Positions 13,701 to 26,574 of a DNA stretch of 64,000 bases are shown piece by piece; position 1 is the stretch's first letter, and the number at the start of each line of letters is the position of its first letter. The notes beneath the pieces were generated by a model that saw nothing but the letters and a program-made list of their open reading frames with translations, was not told the origin of the DNA and made no database searches. Source of the stretch: Pratylenchus scribneri. Its lineage: Eukaryota > Nematoda > Chromadorea > Rhabditida > Pratylenchidae. The DNA is taken from assembly GCA_030063045.1 (NCBI GenBank), contig JAQSEB010000072.1, forward strand, positions 62,001 to 126,000, in the 5' to 3' direction. Both the position numbers and the translations under genes were made by a program.

Positions 13701-16700
13701 TAGTTCCGAAATTTTATTTTTAAAAATTTCGAAAAATCAAAATTTTTAAATTTCCTTTTTCAATATGTACATGCTGTTTCAGCAATTTGTGAACTGAATT
13801 TTCATAATCTTTCTATTTTCTAATTTCTTAAATTTTTCTAGCCAATTCTTTCTAATCTATATAATAATTTTATCTTGACTTTCTATCTTGTTCCGAAATT
13901 TTATTTTTAAAAATTTCGAAAAATCAAAATTTTTAAATTTCCTTTTTCAATATGTACATGCTGTTTCAGCAATTTGTGAACTGAATTTTCATAATCTTTC
14001 TATTTTCTAATTTACTAAATTTTTTATAGTCAATTCTATCTAATCTATATAATAATTTTATCTTGACTTTCTATCTTGTTCCGAAATTTTATTTTTAAAA
14101 ATTTCGAAAAATCAAAATTTTTAAATTTCCTTTTTCAATATGTACATGCTGTTTCAGCAATTTGTGAACTGAATTTTCATAATCTTCCTATTTTCTAATT
14201 TCTTAAATTTTTCTAGCCAATTCTATCTAATCTATATAATAATTTTATCTTGACTTTCTATCTTGTTCCGAAATTTTATTTTTAAAAATTTCGAAAAATC
14301 AAAATTTTTAAATTTCCTTTTTCAATATGTACATGCTGTTTCAGCAATTTGTGAACTGAATTTTCATAATCTTTCTATTTTCTAATTTCTTAAATTTTTC
14401 TAGCCAATTCTTTCTAATCTATATAATAATTTTATCTTAGAATTTGAATTTAGTTCCGAAATTTTATTTTTAAAAATTTCGAAAAATCAAAATTTTTAAA
14501 TTTCCTTTTTCAATATGTACATGCTGTTTCAGCAATTTGTGAACTGAATTTTCATAATCTTTCTATTTTCTAATTTCTTAAATTTTTCTAGCCAATTCTA
14601 TCTAATCTATATAATAATTTTATCTTAGAATTTGAATTTAGTTCCGAAATTTTATTTTTAAAAATTTCGAAAAATCAAAATTTTTAAATTTCCTTTTTCA
14701 ATATGTACATGCTGTTTCAGCAATTTGTGAACTGAATTTTCATAATCTTTCTATTTTCTAATTTACTAAATTTTTTATAGTCAATTCTATCTAATCTATA
14801 TAATAATTTTATCTTGACTTTCTATCTTGTTCCGAAATTTTATTTTTAAAAATTTCGAAAAATCAAAATTTTTAAATTTCCTTTTTCAATATGTACATGC
14901 TGTTTCAGCAATTTGTGAACTGAATTTTCATAATCTTCCTATTTTCTAATTTCTTAAATTTTTCTAGCCAATTCTATCTAATCTATATAATAATTTTATC
15001 TTGACTTTCTATCTTGTTCCGAAATTTTATTTTTAAAAATTTCGAAAAATCAAAATTTTTAAATTTCCTTTTTCAATATGTACATGCTGTTTCAGCAATT
15101 TGTGAACTGAATTTTCATAATCTTTCTATTTTCTAATTTCTTAAATTTTTCTAGCCAATTCTTTCTAATCTATATAATAATTTTATCTTAGAATTTGAAT
15201 TTAGTTCCGAAATTTTATTTTTAAAAATTTCGAAAAATCAAAATTTTTAAATTTCCTTTTTCAATATGTACATGCTGTTTCAGCAATTTGTGAACTGAAT
15301 TTTCATAATCTTTCTATTTTCTAATTTACTAAATTTTTTATAGTCAATTCTATCTAATCTATATAATAATTTTATCTTGACTTTCTATCTTGTTCCGAAA
15401 TTTTATTTTTAAAAATTTCGAAAAATCAAAATTTTTAAATTTCCTTTTTCAATATGTACATGCTGTTTCAGCAATTTGTGAACTGAATTTTCATAATCTT
15501 CCTATTTTCTAATTTCTTAAATTTTTCTAGCCAATTCTATCTAATCTATATAATAATTTTATCTTGACTTTCTATCTTGTTCCGAAATTTTATTTTTAAA
15601 AATTTCGAAAAATCAAAATTTTTAAATTTCCTTTTTCAATATGTACATGCTGTTTCAGCAATTTGTGAACTGAATTTTCATAATCTTTCTATTTTCTAAT
15701 TTCTTAAATTTTTCTAGCCAATTCTTTCTAATCTATATAATAATTTTATCTTAGAATTTGAATTTAGTTCCGAAATTTTATTTTTAAAAATTTCGAAAAA
15801 TCAAAATTTTTAAATTTCCTTTTTCAATATGTACATGCTGTTTCAGCAATTTGTGAACTGAATTTTCATAATCTTTCTATTTTCTAATTTCTTAAATTTT
15901 TCTAGCCAATTCTATCTAATCTATATAATAATTTTATCTTAGAATTTGAATTTAGTTCCGAAATTTTATTTTTAAAAATTTCGAAAAATCAAAATTTTTA
16001 AATTTCCTTTTTCAATATGTACATGCTGTTTCAGCAATTTGTGAACTGAATTTTCATAATCTTTCTATTTTCTAATTTCTTAAATTTTTCTAGCCAATTC
16101 TTTCTAATCTATATAATAATTTTATCTTAGAATTTGAATTTAGTTCCGAAATTTTATTTTTAAAAATTTCGAAAAATCAAAATTTTTAAATTTCCTTTTT
16201 CAATATGTACATGCTGTTTCAGCAATTTTTTGCCTGAATTTTCAAAATCTTCCTATTTTCTAATTTATTAAATTTTTTATAGTCAATTCTATCTAATCTA
16301 TATAATAATTTTATCTTGACTTTCTATCTTGTTCCGAAATTTTATTTTTAAAAATTTCGAAAAATCAAAATTTTTAAATTTCCTTTTTCAATATGTACAT
16401 GCTGTTTCAGCAATTTGTGAACTGAATTTTCATAATCTTCCTATTTTCTAATTTCTTAAATTTTTCTAGCCAATTCTATCTAATCTATATAATAATTTTA
16501 TCTTGACTTTCTATCTTGTTCCGAAATTTTATTTTTAAAAATTTCGAAAAATCAAAATTTTTAAATTTCCTTTTTCAATATGTACATGCTGTTTCAGCAA
16601 TTTGTGAACTGAATTTTCATAATCTTTCTATTTTCTAATTTCTTAAATTTTTCTAGCCAATTCTTTCTAATCTATATAATAATTTTATCTTAGAATTTGA

Positions 16701-19700
16701 ATTTAGTTCCGAAATTTTATTTTTAAAAATTTCGAAAAATCAAAATTTTTAAATTTCCTTTTTCAATATGTACATGCTGTTTCAGCAATTTGTGAACTGA
16801 ATTTTCATAATCTTTCTATTTTCTAATTTACTAAATTTTTTATAGTCAATTCTATCTAATCTATATAATAATTTTATATTAGATTTTGAACTAAGTTCCG
16901 AAATTTTATTTTTAAAAATTTCGAAAAATCAAAATTTTTAAATTTCCTTTTTCAATATGTACATGCTGTTTCAGCAATTTGTGAACTGAATTTTCATAAT
17001 CTTTCTATTTTCTAATTTACTAAATTTTTTATAGTCAATTCTATCTAATCTATATAATAATTTTATATTAGATTTTGAACTAAGTTCCGAAATTTTATTT
17101 TTAAAAATTTCGAAAAATCAAAATTTTTAAATTTCCTTTTTCAATATGTACATGCTGTTTCAGCAATTTGTGAACTGAATTTTCATAATCTTTCTATTTT
17201 CTAATTTCTTAAATTTTTCTAGCCAATTCTATCTAATCTATATAATAATTTTATCTTGACTTTCTATCTTGTTCCGAAATTTTATTTTTAAAAATTTCGA
17301 AAAATCAAAATTTTTAAATTTCCTTTTTCAATATGTACATGCTGTTTCAGCAATTTGTGAACTGAATTTTCATAATCTTTCTATTTTCTAATTTATTAAA
17401 TTTTTCTAGTCAATTCTATCTAATCTATATAATAATTTTATATTAGATTTTGAACTAAGTTCCGAAATTTTATTTTTAAAAATTTCGAAAAATCAAAATT
17501 TCAAAATTTCCTTTTTCAATATGTACATGCTGTTTCAGCAATTTGTGAACTGAATTTTCATAATCTTCCTATTTTCTAATTTATTAAATTTTTATAGTCA
17601 ATTCTATCTAATCTATATAATAATTTTATATTAGATTTTGAACTAAGTTCCGAAATTTTATTTTTAAAAATTTCGAAAAATCAAAAATTTTTAAATTTCC
17701 TTTTTCAATATGTACATGCTGTTTCAGCAATTTGTGAACTGAATTTTCATAATCTTTCTATTTTCTAATTTACTAAATTTTTTATAGTCAATTCTATCTA
17801 ATCTATATAATAATTTTATATTAGATTTTGAACTAAGTTCCGAAATTTTATTTTTAAAAATTTCGAAAAATCAAAATTTTTAAATTTCCTTTTTCAATAT
17901 GTACATGCTGTTTCAGCAATTTGTGAACTGAATTTTCATAATCTTTCTATTTTCTAATTTCTTAAATTTTTCTAGCCAATTCTATCTAATCTATATAATA
18001 ATTTTATCTTGACTTTCTATCTTGTTCCGAAATTTTATTTTTAAAAATTTCGAAAAATCAAAATTTTTAAATTTCCTTTTTCAATATGTACATGCTGTTT
18101 CAGCAATTTGTGAACTGAATTTTCATAATCTTTCTATTTTCTAATTTCTTAAATTTTTCTAGCCAATTCTTTCTAATCTATATAATAATTTTATATTAGA
18201 TTTTGAACTAAGTTCCGAAATTTTATTTTTAAAAATTTCGAAAAATCAAAATTTTTAAATTTCCTTTTTCAATATGTACATGCTGTTTCAGCAATTTGTG
18301 AACTGAATTTTCATAATCTTTCTATTTTCTAATTTATTAAATTTTTCTAGTCAATTCTATCTAATCTATATAATAATTTTATATTAGATTTTGAACTAAG
18401 TTCCGAAATTTTATTTTTAAAAATTTCGAAAAATCAAAATTTTTAAATTTCCTTTTTCAATATGTACATGCTGTTTCAGCAATTTGTGAACTGAATTTTC
18501 ATAATCTTTCTATTTTCTAATTTATTAAATTTTTCTAGTCAATTCTATCTAATCTATATAATAATTTTATATTAGATTTTGAACTAAGTTCCGAAATTTT
18601 ATTTTTAAAAATTTCGAAAAATCAAAATTTCAAAATTTCCTTTTTCAATATGTACATGCTGTTTCAGCAATTTGTGAACTGAATTTTCATAATCTTCCTA
18701 TTTTCTAATTTATTAAATTTTTATAGTCAATTCTATCTAATCTATATAATAATTTTATATTAGATTTTGAACTAAGTTCCGAAATTTTATTTTTAAAAAT
18801 TTCGAAAAATCAAAATTTTTAAATTTCCTTTTTCAATATGTACATGCTGTTTCAGCAATTTGTGAACTGAATTTTCATAATCTTTCTATTTTCTAATTTC
18901 TTAAATTTTTCTAGCCAATTCTATCTAATCTATATAATAATTTTATCTTGACTTTCTATCTTGTTCCGAAATTTTATTTTTAAAAATTTCGAAAAATCAA
19001 AATTTTTAAATTTCCTTTTTCAATATGTACATGCTGTTTCAGCAATTTGTGAACTGAATTTTCATAATCTTTCTATTTTCTAATTTCTTAAATTTTTCTA
19101 GCCAATTCTTTCTAATCTATATAATAATTTTATCTTAGAATTTGAATTTAGTTCCGAAATTTTATTTTTAAAAATTTCGAAAAATCAAAATTTTTAAATT
19201 TCCTTTTTCAATATGTACATGCTGTTTCAGCAATTTGTGAACTGAATTTTCATAATCTTTCTATTTTCTAATTTACTAAATTTTTTATAGTCAATTCTAT
19301 CTAATCTATATAATAATTTTATATTAGATTTTGAACTAAGTTCCGAAATTTTATTTTTAAAAATTTCGAAAAATCAAAATTTTTAAATTTCCTTTTTCAA
19401 TATGTACATGCTGTTTCAGCAATTTGTGAACTGAATTTTCATAATCTTTCTATTTTCTAATTTCTTAAATTTTTCTAGCCAATTCTATCTAATCTATATA
19501 ATAATTTTATCTTGACTTTCTATCTTGTTCCGAAATTTTATTTTTAAAAATTTCGAAAAATCAAAATTTTTAAATTTCCTTTTTCAATATGTACATGCTG
19601 TTTCAGCAATTTGTGAACTGAATTTTCATAATCTTTCTTTTTTCTAATTTCTTAAATTTTTCTAGCCAATTCTTTCTAATCTATATAATAATTTTATCTT

Positions 19701-22700
19701 AGAATTTGAATTTAGTTCCGAAATTTTATTTTTAAAAATTTCGAAAAATCAAAATTTTTAAATTTCCTTTTTCAATATGTACATGCTGTTTCAGCAATTT
19801 GTGAACTGAATTTTCATAATCTTTCTATTTTCTAATTTACTAAATTTTTTATAGTCAATTCTATCTAATCTATATAATAATTTTATATTAGATTTTGAAC
19901 TAAGTTCCGAAATTTTATTTTTAAAAATTTCGAAAAATCAAAATTTTTAAATTTCCTTTTTCAATATGTACATGCTGTTTCAGCAATTTGTGAACTGAAT
20001 TTTCATAATCTTTCTATTTTCTAATTTCTTAAATTTTTCTAGCCAATTCTATCTAATCTATATAATAATTTTATCTTGACTTTCTATCTTGTTCCGAAAT
20101 TTTATTTTTAAAAATTTCGAAAAATCAAAATTTTTAAATTTCCTTTTTCAATATGTACATGCTGTTTCAGCAATTTGTGAACTGAATTTTCATAATCTTT
20201 CTATTTTCTAATTTCTTAAATTTTTCTAGCCAATTCTTTCTAATCTATATAATAATTTTATCTTAGAATTTGAATTTAGTTCCGAAATTTTATTTTTAAA
20301 AATTTCGAAAAATCAAAATTTTTAAATTTCCTTTTTCAATATGTACATGCTGTTTCAGCAATTTGTGAACTGAATTTTCATAATCTTTCTATTTTCTAAT
20401 TTACTAAATTTTTTATAGTCAATTCTATCTAATCTATATAATAATTTTATATTAGATTTTGAACTAAGTTCCGAAATTTTATTTTTAAAAATTTCGAAAA
20501 ATCAAAATTTTTAAATTTCCTTTTTCAATATGTACATGCTGTTTCAGCAATTTGTGAACTGAATTTTCATAATCTTTCTATTTTCTAATTTATTAAATTT
20601 TTCTAGTCAATTCTATCTAATCTATATAATAATTTTATATTAGATTTTGAACTAAGTTCCGAAATTTTATTTTTAAAAATTTCGAAAAATCAAAATTTCA
20701 AAATTTCCTTTTTCAATATGTACATGCTGTTTCAGCAATTTGTGAACTGAATTTTCATAATCTTCCTATTTTCTAATTTATTAAATTTTTATAGTCAATT
20801 CTATCTAATCTATATAATAATTTTATATTAGATTTTGAACTAAGTTCCGAAATTTTATTTTTAAAAATTTCGAAAAATCAAAATTTTTAAATTTCCTTTT
20901 TCAATATGTACATGCTGTTTCAGCAATTTGTGAACTGAATTTTCATAATCTTTCTATTTTCTAATTTACTAAATTTTTTATAGTCAATTCTATCTAATCT
21001 ATATAATAATTTTATATTAGATTTTGAACTAAGTTCCGAAATTTTATTTTTAAAAATTTCGAAAAATCAAAATTTCAAAATTTCCTTTTTCAATATGTAC
21101 ATGCTGTTTCAGCAATTTGTGAACTGAATTTTCATAATCTTTCTATTTTCTAATTTACTAAATTTTTTATAGTCAATTCTATCTAATCTATATAATAATT
21201 TTATATTAGATTTTGAACTAAGTTCCGAAATTTTATTTTTAAAAATTTCGAAAAATCAAAATTTTTAAATTTCCTTTTTCAATATGTACATGCTGTTTCA
21301 GCAATTTGTGAACTGAATTTTCATAATCTTTCTATTTTCTAATTTACTAAATTTTTTATAGTCAATTCTATCTAATCTATATAATAATTTTATATTAGAT
21401 TTTGAACTAAGTTCCGAAATTTTATTTTTAAAAATTTCGAAAAATCAAAATTTTTAAATTTCCTTTTTCAATATGTACATGCTGTTTCAGCAATTTGTGA
21501 ACTGAATTTTCATAATCTTTCTATTTTCTAATTTACTAAATTTTTTATAGTCAATTCTATCTAATCTATATAATAATTTTATATTAGATTTTGAACTAAG
21601 TTCCGAAATTTTATTTTTAAAAATTTCGAAAAATCAAAATTTTTAAATTTCCTTTTTCAATATGTACATGCTGTTTCAGCAATTTGTGAACTGAATTTTC
21701 ATAATCTTTCTATTTTCTAATTTACTAAATTTTTTATAGTCAATTCTATCTAATCTATATAATAATTTTATATTAGATTTTGAACTAAGTTCCGAAATTT
21801 TATTTTTAAAAATTTCGAAAAATCAAAATTTCAAAATTTCCTTTTTCAATATGTACATGCTGTTTCAGCAATTTGTGAACTGAATTTTCATAATCTTTCT
21901 ATTTTCTAATTTACTAAATTTTTTATAGTCAATTCTATCTAATCTATATAATAATTTTATATTAGATTTTGAACTAAGTTCCGAAATTTTATTTTTAAAA
22001 ATTTCGAAAAATCAAAATTTTTAAATTTCCTTTTTCAATATGTACATGCTGTTTCAGCAATTTGTGAACTGAATTTTCATAATCTTTCTATTTTCTAATT
22101 TACTAAATTTTTTATAGTCAATTCTATCTAATCTATATAATAATTTTATATTAGATTTTGAACTAAGTTCCGAAATTTTATTTTTAAAAATTTCGAAAAA
22201 TCAAAATTTTTAAATTTCCTTTTTCAATATGTACATGCTGTTTCAGCAATTTGTGAACTGAATTTTCATAATCTTTCTATTTTCTAATTTACTAAATTTT
22301 TTATAGTCAATTCTATCTAATCTATATAATAATTTTATATTAGATTTTGAACTAAGTTCCGAAATTTTATTTTTAAAAATTTCGAAAAATCAAAATTTCA
22401 AAATTTCCTTTTTCAATATGTACATGCTGTTTCAGCAATTTGTGAACTGAATTTTCATAATCTTTCTATTTTCTAATTTACTAAATTTTTTATAGTCAAT
22501 TCTATCTAATCTATATAATAATTTTATATTAGATTTTGAACTAAGTTCCGAAATTTTATTTTTAAAAATTTCGAAAAATCAAAATTTTTAAATTTCCTTT
22601 TTCAATATGTACATGCTGTTTCAGCAATTTGTGAACTGAATTTTCATAATCTTTCTATTTTCTAATTTACTAAATTTTTTATAGTCAATTCTATCTAATC

Positions 22701-25700
22701 TATATAATAATTTTATATTAGATTTTGAACTAAGTTCCGAAATTTTATTTTTAAAAATTTCGAAAAATCAAAATTTTTAAATTTCCTTTTTCAATATGTA
22801 CATGCTGTTTCAGCAATTTGTGAACTGAATTTTCATAATCTTTCTATTTTCTAATTTATTAAATTTTTCTAGTCAATTCTATCTAATCTATATAATAATT
22901 TTATATTAGATTTTGAACTAAGTTCCGAAATTTTATTTTTAAAAATTTCGAAAAATCAAAATTTCAAAATTTCCTTTTTCAATATGTACATGCTGTTTCA
23001 GCAATTTGTGAACTGAATTTTCATAATCTTCCTATTTTCTAATTTATTAAATTTTTATAGTCAATTCTATCTAATCTATATAATAATTTTATATTAGATT
23101 TTGAACTAAGTTCCGAAATTTTATTTTTAAAAATTTCGAAAAATCAAAATTTTTAAATTTCCTTTTTCAATATGTACATGCTGTTTCAGCAATTTGTGAA
23201 CTGAATTTTCATAATCTTTCTATTTTCTAATTTACTAAATTTTTTATAGTCAATTCTATCTAATCTATATAATAATTTTATATTAGATTTTGAACTAAGT
23301 TCCGAAATTTTATTTTTAAAAATTTCGAAAAATCAAAATTTTTAAATTTCCTTTTTCAATATGTACATGCTGTTTCAGCAATTTGTGAACTGAATTTTCA
23401 TAATCTTTCTATTTTCTAATTTCTTAAATTTTTCTAGCCAATTCTATCTAATCTATATAATAATTTTATATTAGATTTTGAACTAAGTTCCGAAATTTTA
23501 TTTTTAAAAATTTCGAAAAATCAAAATTTTTAAATTTCCTTTTTCAATATGTACATGCTGTTTCAGCAATTTGTGAACTGAATTTTCATAATCTTTCTAT
23601 TTTCTAATTTACTAAATTTTTTATAGTCAATTCTATCTAATCTATATAATAATTTTATATTAGATTTTGAACTAAGTTCCGAAATTTTATTTTTAAAAAT
23701 TTCGAAAAATCAAAATTTCAAAATTTCCTTTTTCAATATGTACATGCTGTTTCAGCAATTTGTGAACTGAATTTTCATAATCTTCCTATTTTCTAATTTA
23801 TTAAATTTTTATAGTCAATTCTATCTAATCTATATAATAATTTTATATTAGATTTTGAACTAAGTTCCGAAATTTTATTTTTAAAAATTTCGAAAAATCA
23901 AAATTTTTAAATTTCCTTTTTCAATATGTACATGCTGTTTCAGCAATTTGTGAACTGAATTTTCATAATCTTTCTATTTTCTAATTTCTTAAATTTTTCT
24001 AGCCAATTCTATCTAATCTATATAATAATTTTATCTTGACTTTCTATCTTGTTCCGAAATTTTATTTTTAAAAATTTCGAAAAATCAAAATTTTTAAATT
24101 TCCTTTTTCAATATGTACATGCTGTTTCAGCAATTTGTGAACTGAATTTTCATAATCTTTCTATTTTCTAATTTCTTAAATTTTTCTAGCCAATTCTTTC
24201 TAATCTATATAATAATTTTATCTTAGAATTTGAATTTAGTTCCGAAATTTTATTTTTAAAAATTTCGAAAAATCAAAATTTTTAAATTTCCTTTTTCAAT
24301 ATGTACATGCTGTTTCAGCAATTTGTGAACTGAATTTTCATAATCTTTCTATTTTCTAATTTACTAAATTTTTTATAGTCAATTCTATCTAATCTATATA
24401 ATAATTTTATATTAGATTTTGAACTAAGTTCCGAAATTTTATTTTTAAAAATTTCGAAAAATCAAAATTTTTAAATTTCCTTTTTCAATATGTACATGCT
24501 GTTTCAGCAATTTGTGAACTGAATTTTCATAATCTTTCTATTTTCTAATTTCTTAAATTTTTCTAGCCAATTCTATCTAATCTATATAATAATTTTATCT
24601 TGACTTTCTATCTTGTTCCGAAATTTTATTTTTAAAAATTTCGAAAAATCAAAATTTTTAAATTTCCTTTTTCAATATGTACATGCTGTTTCAGCAATTT
24701 GTGAACTGAATTTTCATAATCTTTCTATTTTCTAATTTCTTAAATTTTTCTAGCCAATTCTATCTAATCTATATAATAATTTTATCTTGACTTTCTATCT
24801 TGTTCCGAAATTTTATTTTTAAAAATTTCGAAAAATCAAAATTTTTAAATTTCCTTTTTCAATATGTACATGCTGTTTCAGCAATTTGTGAACTGAATTT
24901 TCATAATCTTTCTATTTTCTAATTTCTTAAATTTTTCTAGCCAATTCTATCTAATCTATATAATAATTTTATATTAGATTTTGAACTAAGTTCCGAAATT
25001 TTATTTTTAAAAATTTCGAAAAATCAAAATTTTTAAATTTCCTTTTTCAATATGTACATGCTGTTTCAGCAATTTGTGAACTGAATTTTCATAATCTTTC
25101 TATTTTCTAATTTCTTAAATTTTTCTAGCCAATTCTATCTAATCTATATAATAATTTTATATTAGATTTTGAACTAAGTTCCGAAATTTTATTTTTAAAA
25201 ATTTCGAAAAATCAAAATTTTTAAATTTCCTTTTTCAATATGTACATGCTGTTTCAGCAATTTGTGAACTGAATTTTCATAATCTTTCTATTTTCTAATT
25301 TCTTAAATTTTTCTAGTCAATTCTATCTAATCTATATAATAATTTTATATTAGATTTTGAACTAAGTTCCGAAATTTTATTTTTAAAAATTTCGAAAAAT
25401 CAAAATTTTTAAATTTCCTTTTTCAATATGTACATGCTGTTTCAGCAATTTGTGAACTGAATTTTCATAATCTTTCTATTTTCTAATTTCTTAAATTTTT
25501 CTAGCCAATTCTATCTAATCTATATAATAATTTTATATTAGATTTTGAACTAAGTTCCGAAATTTTATTTTTAAAAATTTCGAAAAATCAAAATTTTTAA
25601 ATTTCCTTTTTCAATATGTACATGCTGTTTCAGCAATTTGTGAACTGAATTTTCATAATCTTTCTATTTTCTAATTTCTTAAATTTTTCTAGCCAATTCT

Positions 25701-26574
25701 ATCTAATCTATATAATAATTTTATATTAGATTTTGAACTAAGTTCCGAAATTTTATTTTTAAAAATTTCGAAAAATCAAAATTTTTAAATTTCCTTTTTC
25801 AATATGTACATGCTGTTTCAGCAATTTGTGAACTGAATTTTCATAATCTTTCTATTTTCTAATTTCTTAAATTTTTCTAGCCAATTCTATCTAATCTATA
25901 TAATAATTTTATATTAGATTTTGAACTAAGTTCCGAAATTTTATTTTTAAAAATTTCGAAAAATCAAAATTTTTAAATTTCCTTTTTCAATATGTACATG
26001 CTGTTTCAGCAATTTGTGAACTGAATTTTCATAATCTTTCTATTTTCTAATTTCTTAAATTTTTCTAGCCAATTCTATCTAATCTATATAATAATTTTAT
26101 ATTAGATTTTGAACTAAGTTCCGAAATTTTATTTTTAAAAATTTCGAAAAATCAAAATTTTTAAATTTCCTTTTTCAATATGTACATGCTGTTTCAGCAA
26201 TTTGTGAACTGAATTTTCATAATCTTTCTATTTTCTAATTTCTTAAATTTTTCTAGCCAATTCTATCTAATCTATATAATAATTTTATATTAGATTTTGA
26301 ACTAAGTTCCGAAATTTTATTTTTAAAAATTTCGAAAAATCAAAATTTTTAAATTTCCTTTTTCAATATGTACATGCTGTTTCAGCAATTTGTGAACTGA
26401 ATTTTCATAATCTTTCTATTTTCTAATTTCTTAAATTTTTCTAGCCAATTCTATCTAATCTATATAATAATTTTATATTAGATTTTGAACTAAGTTCCGA
26501 AATTTTATTTTTAAAAATTTCGAAAAATCAAAATTTTTAAATTTCCTTTTTCAATATGTACATGCTGTTTCAGC
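7761..26574 (+). repeat. Satellite zone B: gaactaag / cttgactt subfamilies
   Basis: This zone mixes monomers with ttatattagattttgaactaag, 186-bp monomers with tcttgactttctatcttg, and monomers with cttagaatttgaatttag. The tails are either tttactaaattttttatagtc or tttcttaaatttttctagcc. A minority have aatttcaaaatttcc in place of aatttttaaatttcc. From about 24.95 to 26.56 kb roughly eight consecutive copies are almost identical, which suggests a very recent local expansion. The zone ends inside a monomer: its left half is zone B type, while the right half from about 26575 is zone C type. Confidence 0.9.
11400..18180 (+). repeat. Higher-order duplication: two about 2-kb blocks offset by about 4696 bp
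   Basis: Rare private variants recur in the same order about 4.69 kb apart. These are the ttttttgcctgaattttcaaaatcttcc monomer at about 11531 and 16224, the aatttcaaaatttcc monomer, and a monomer with one extra A (atcaaaaattttt) at about 12985 and 17681. The matching order extends from about 11.4 to 13.5 kb and from about 16.1 to 18.2 kb, then diverges (13.49 kb continues with cttgacttt, 18.18 kb with ttatattag). The offset is close to 25 monomers. It was deduced by eye from marker variants, so the edges are approximate. Confidence 0.75.
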
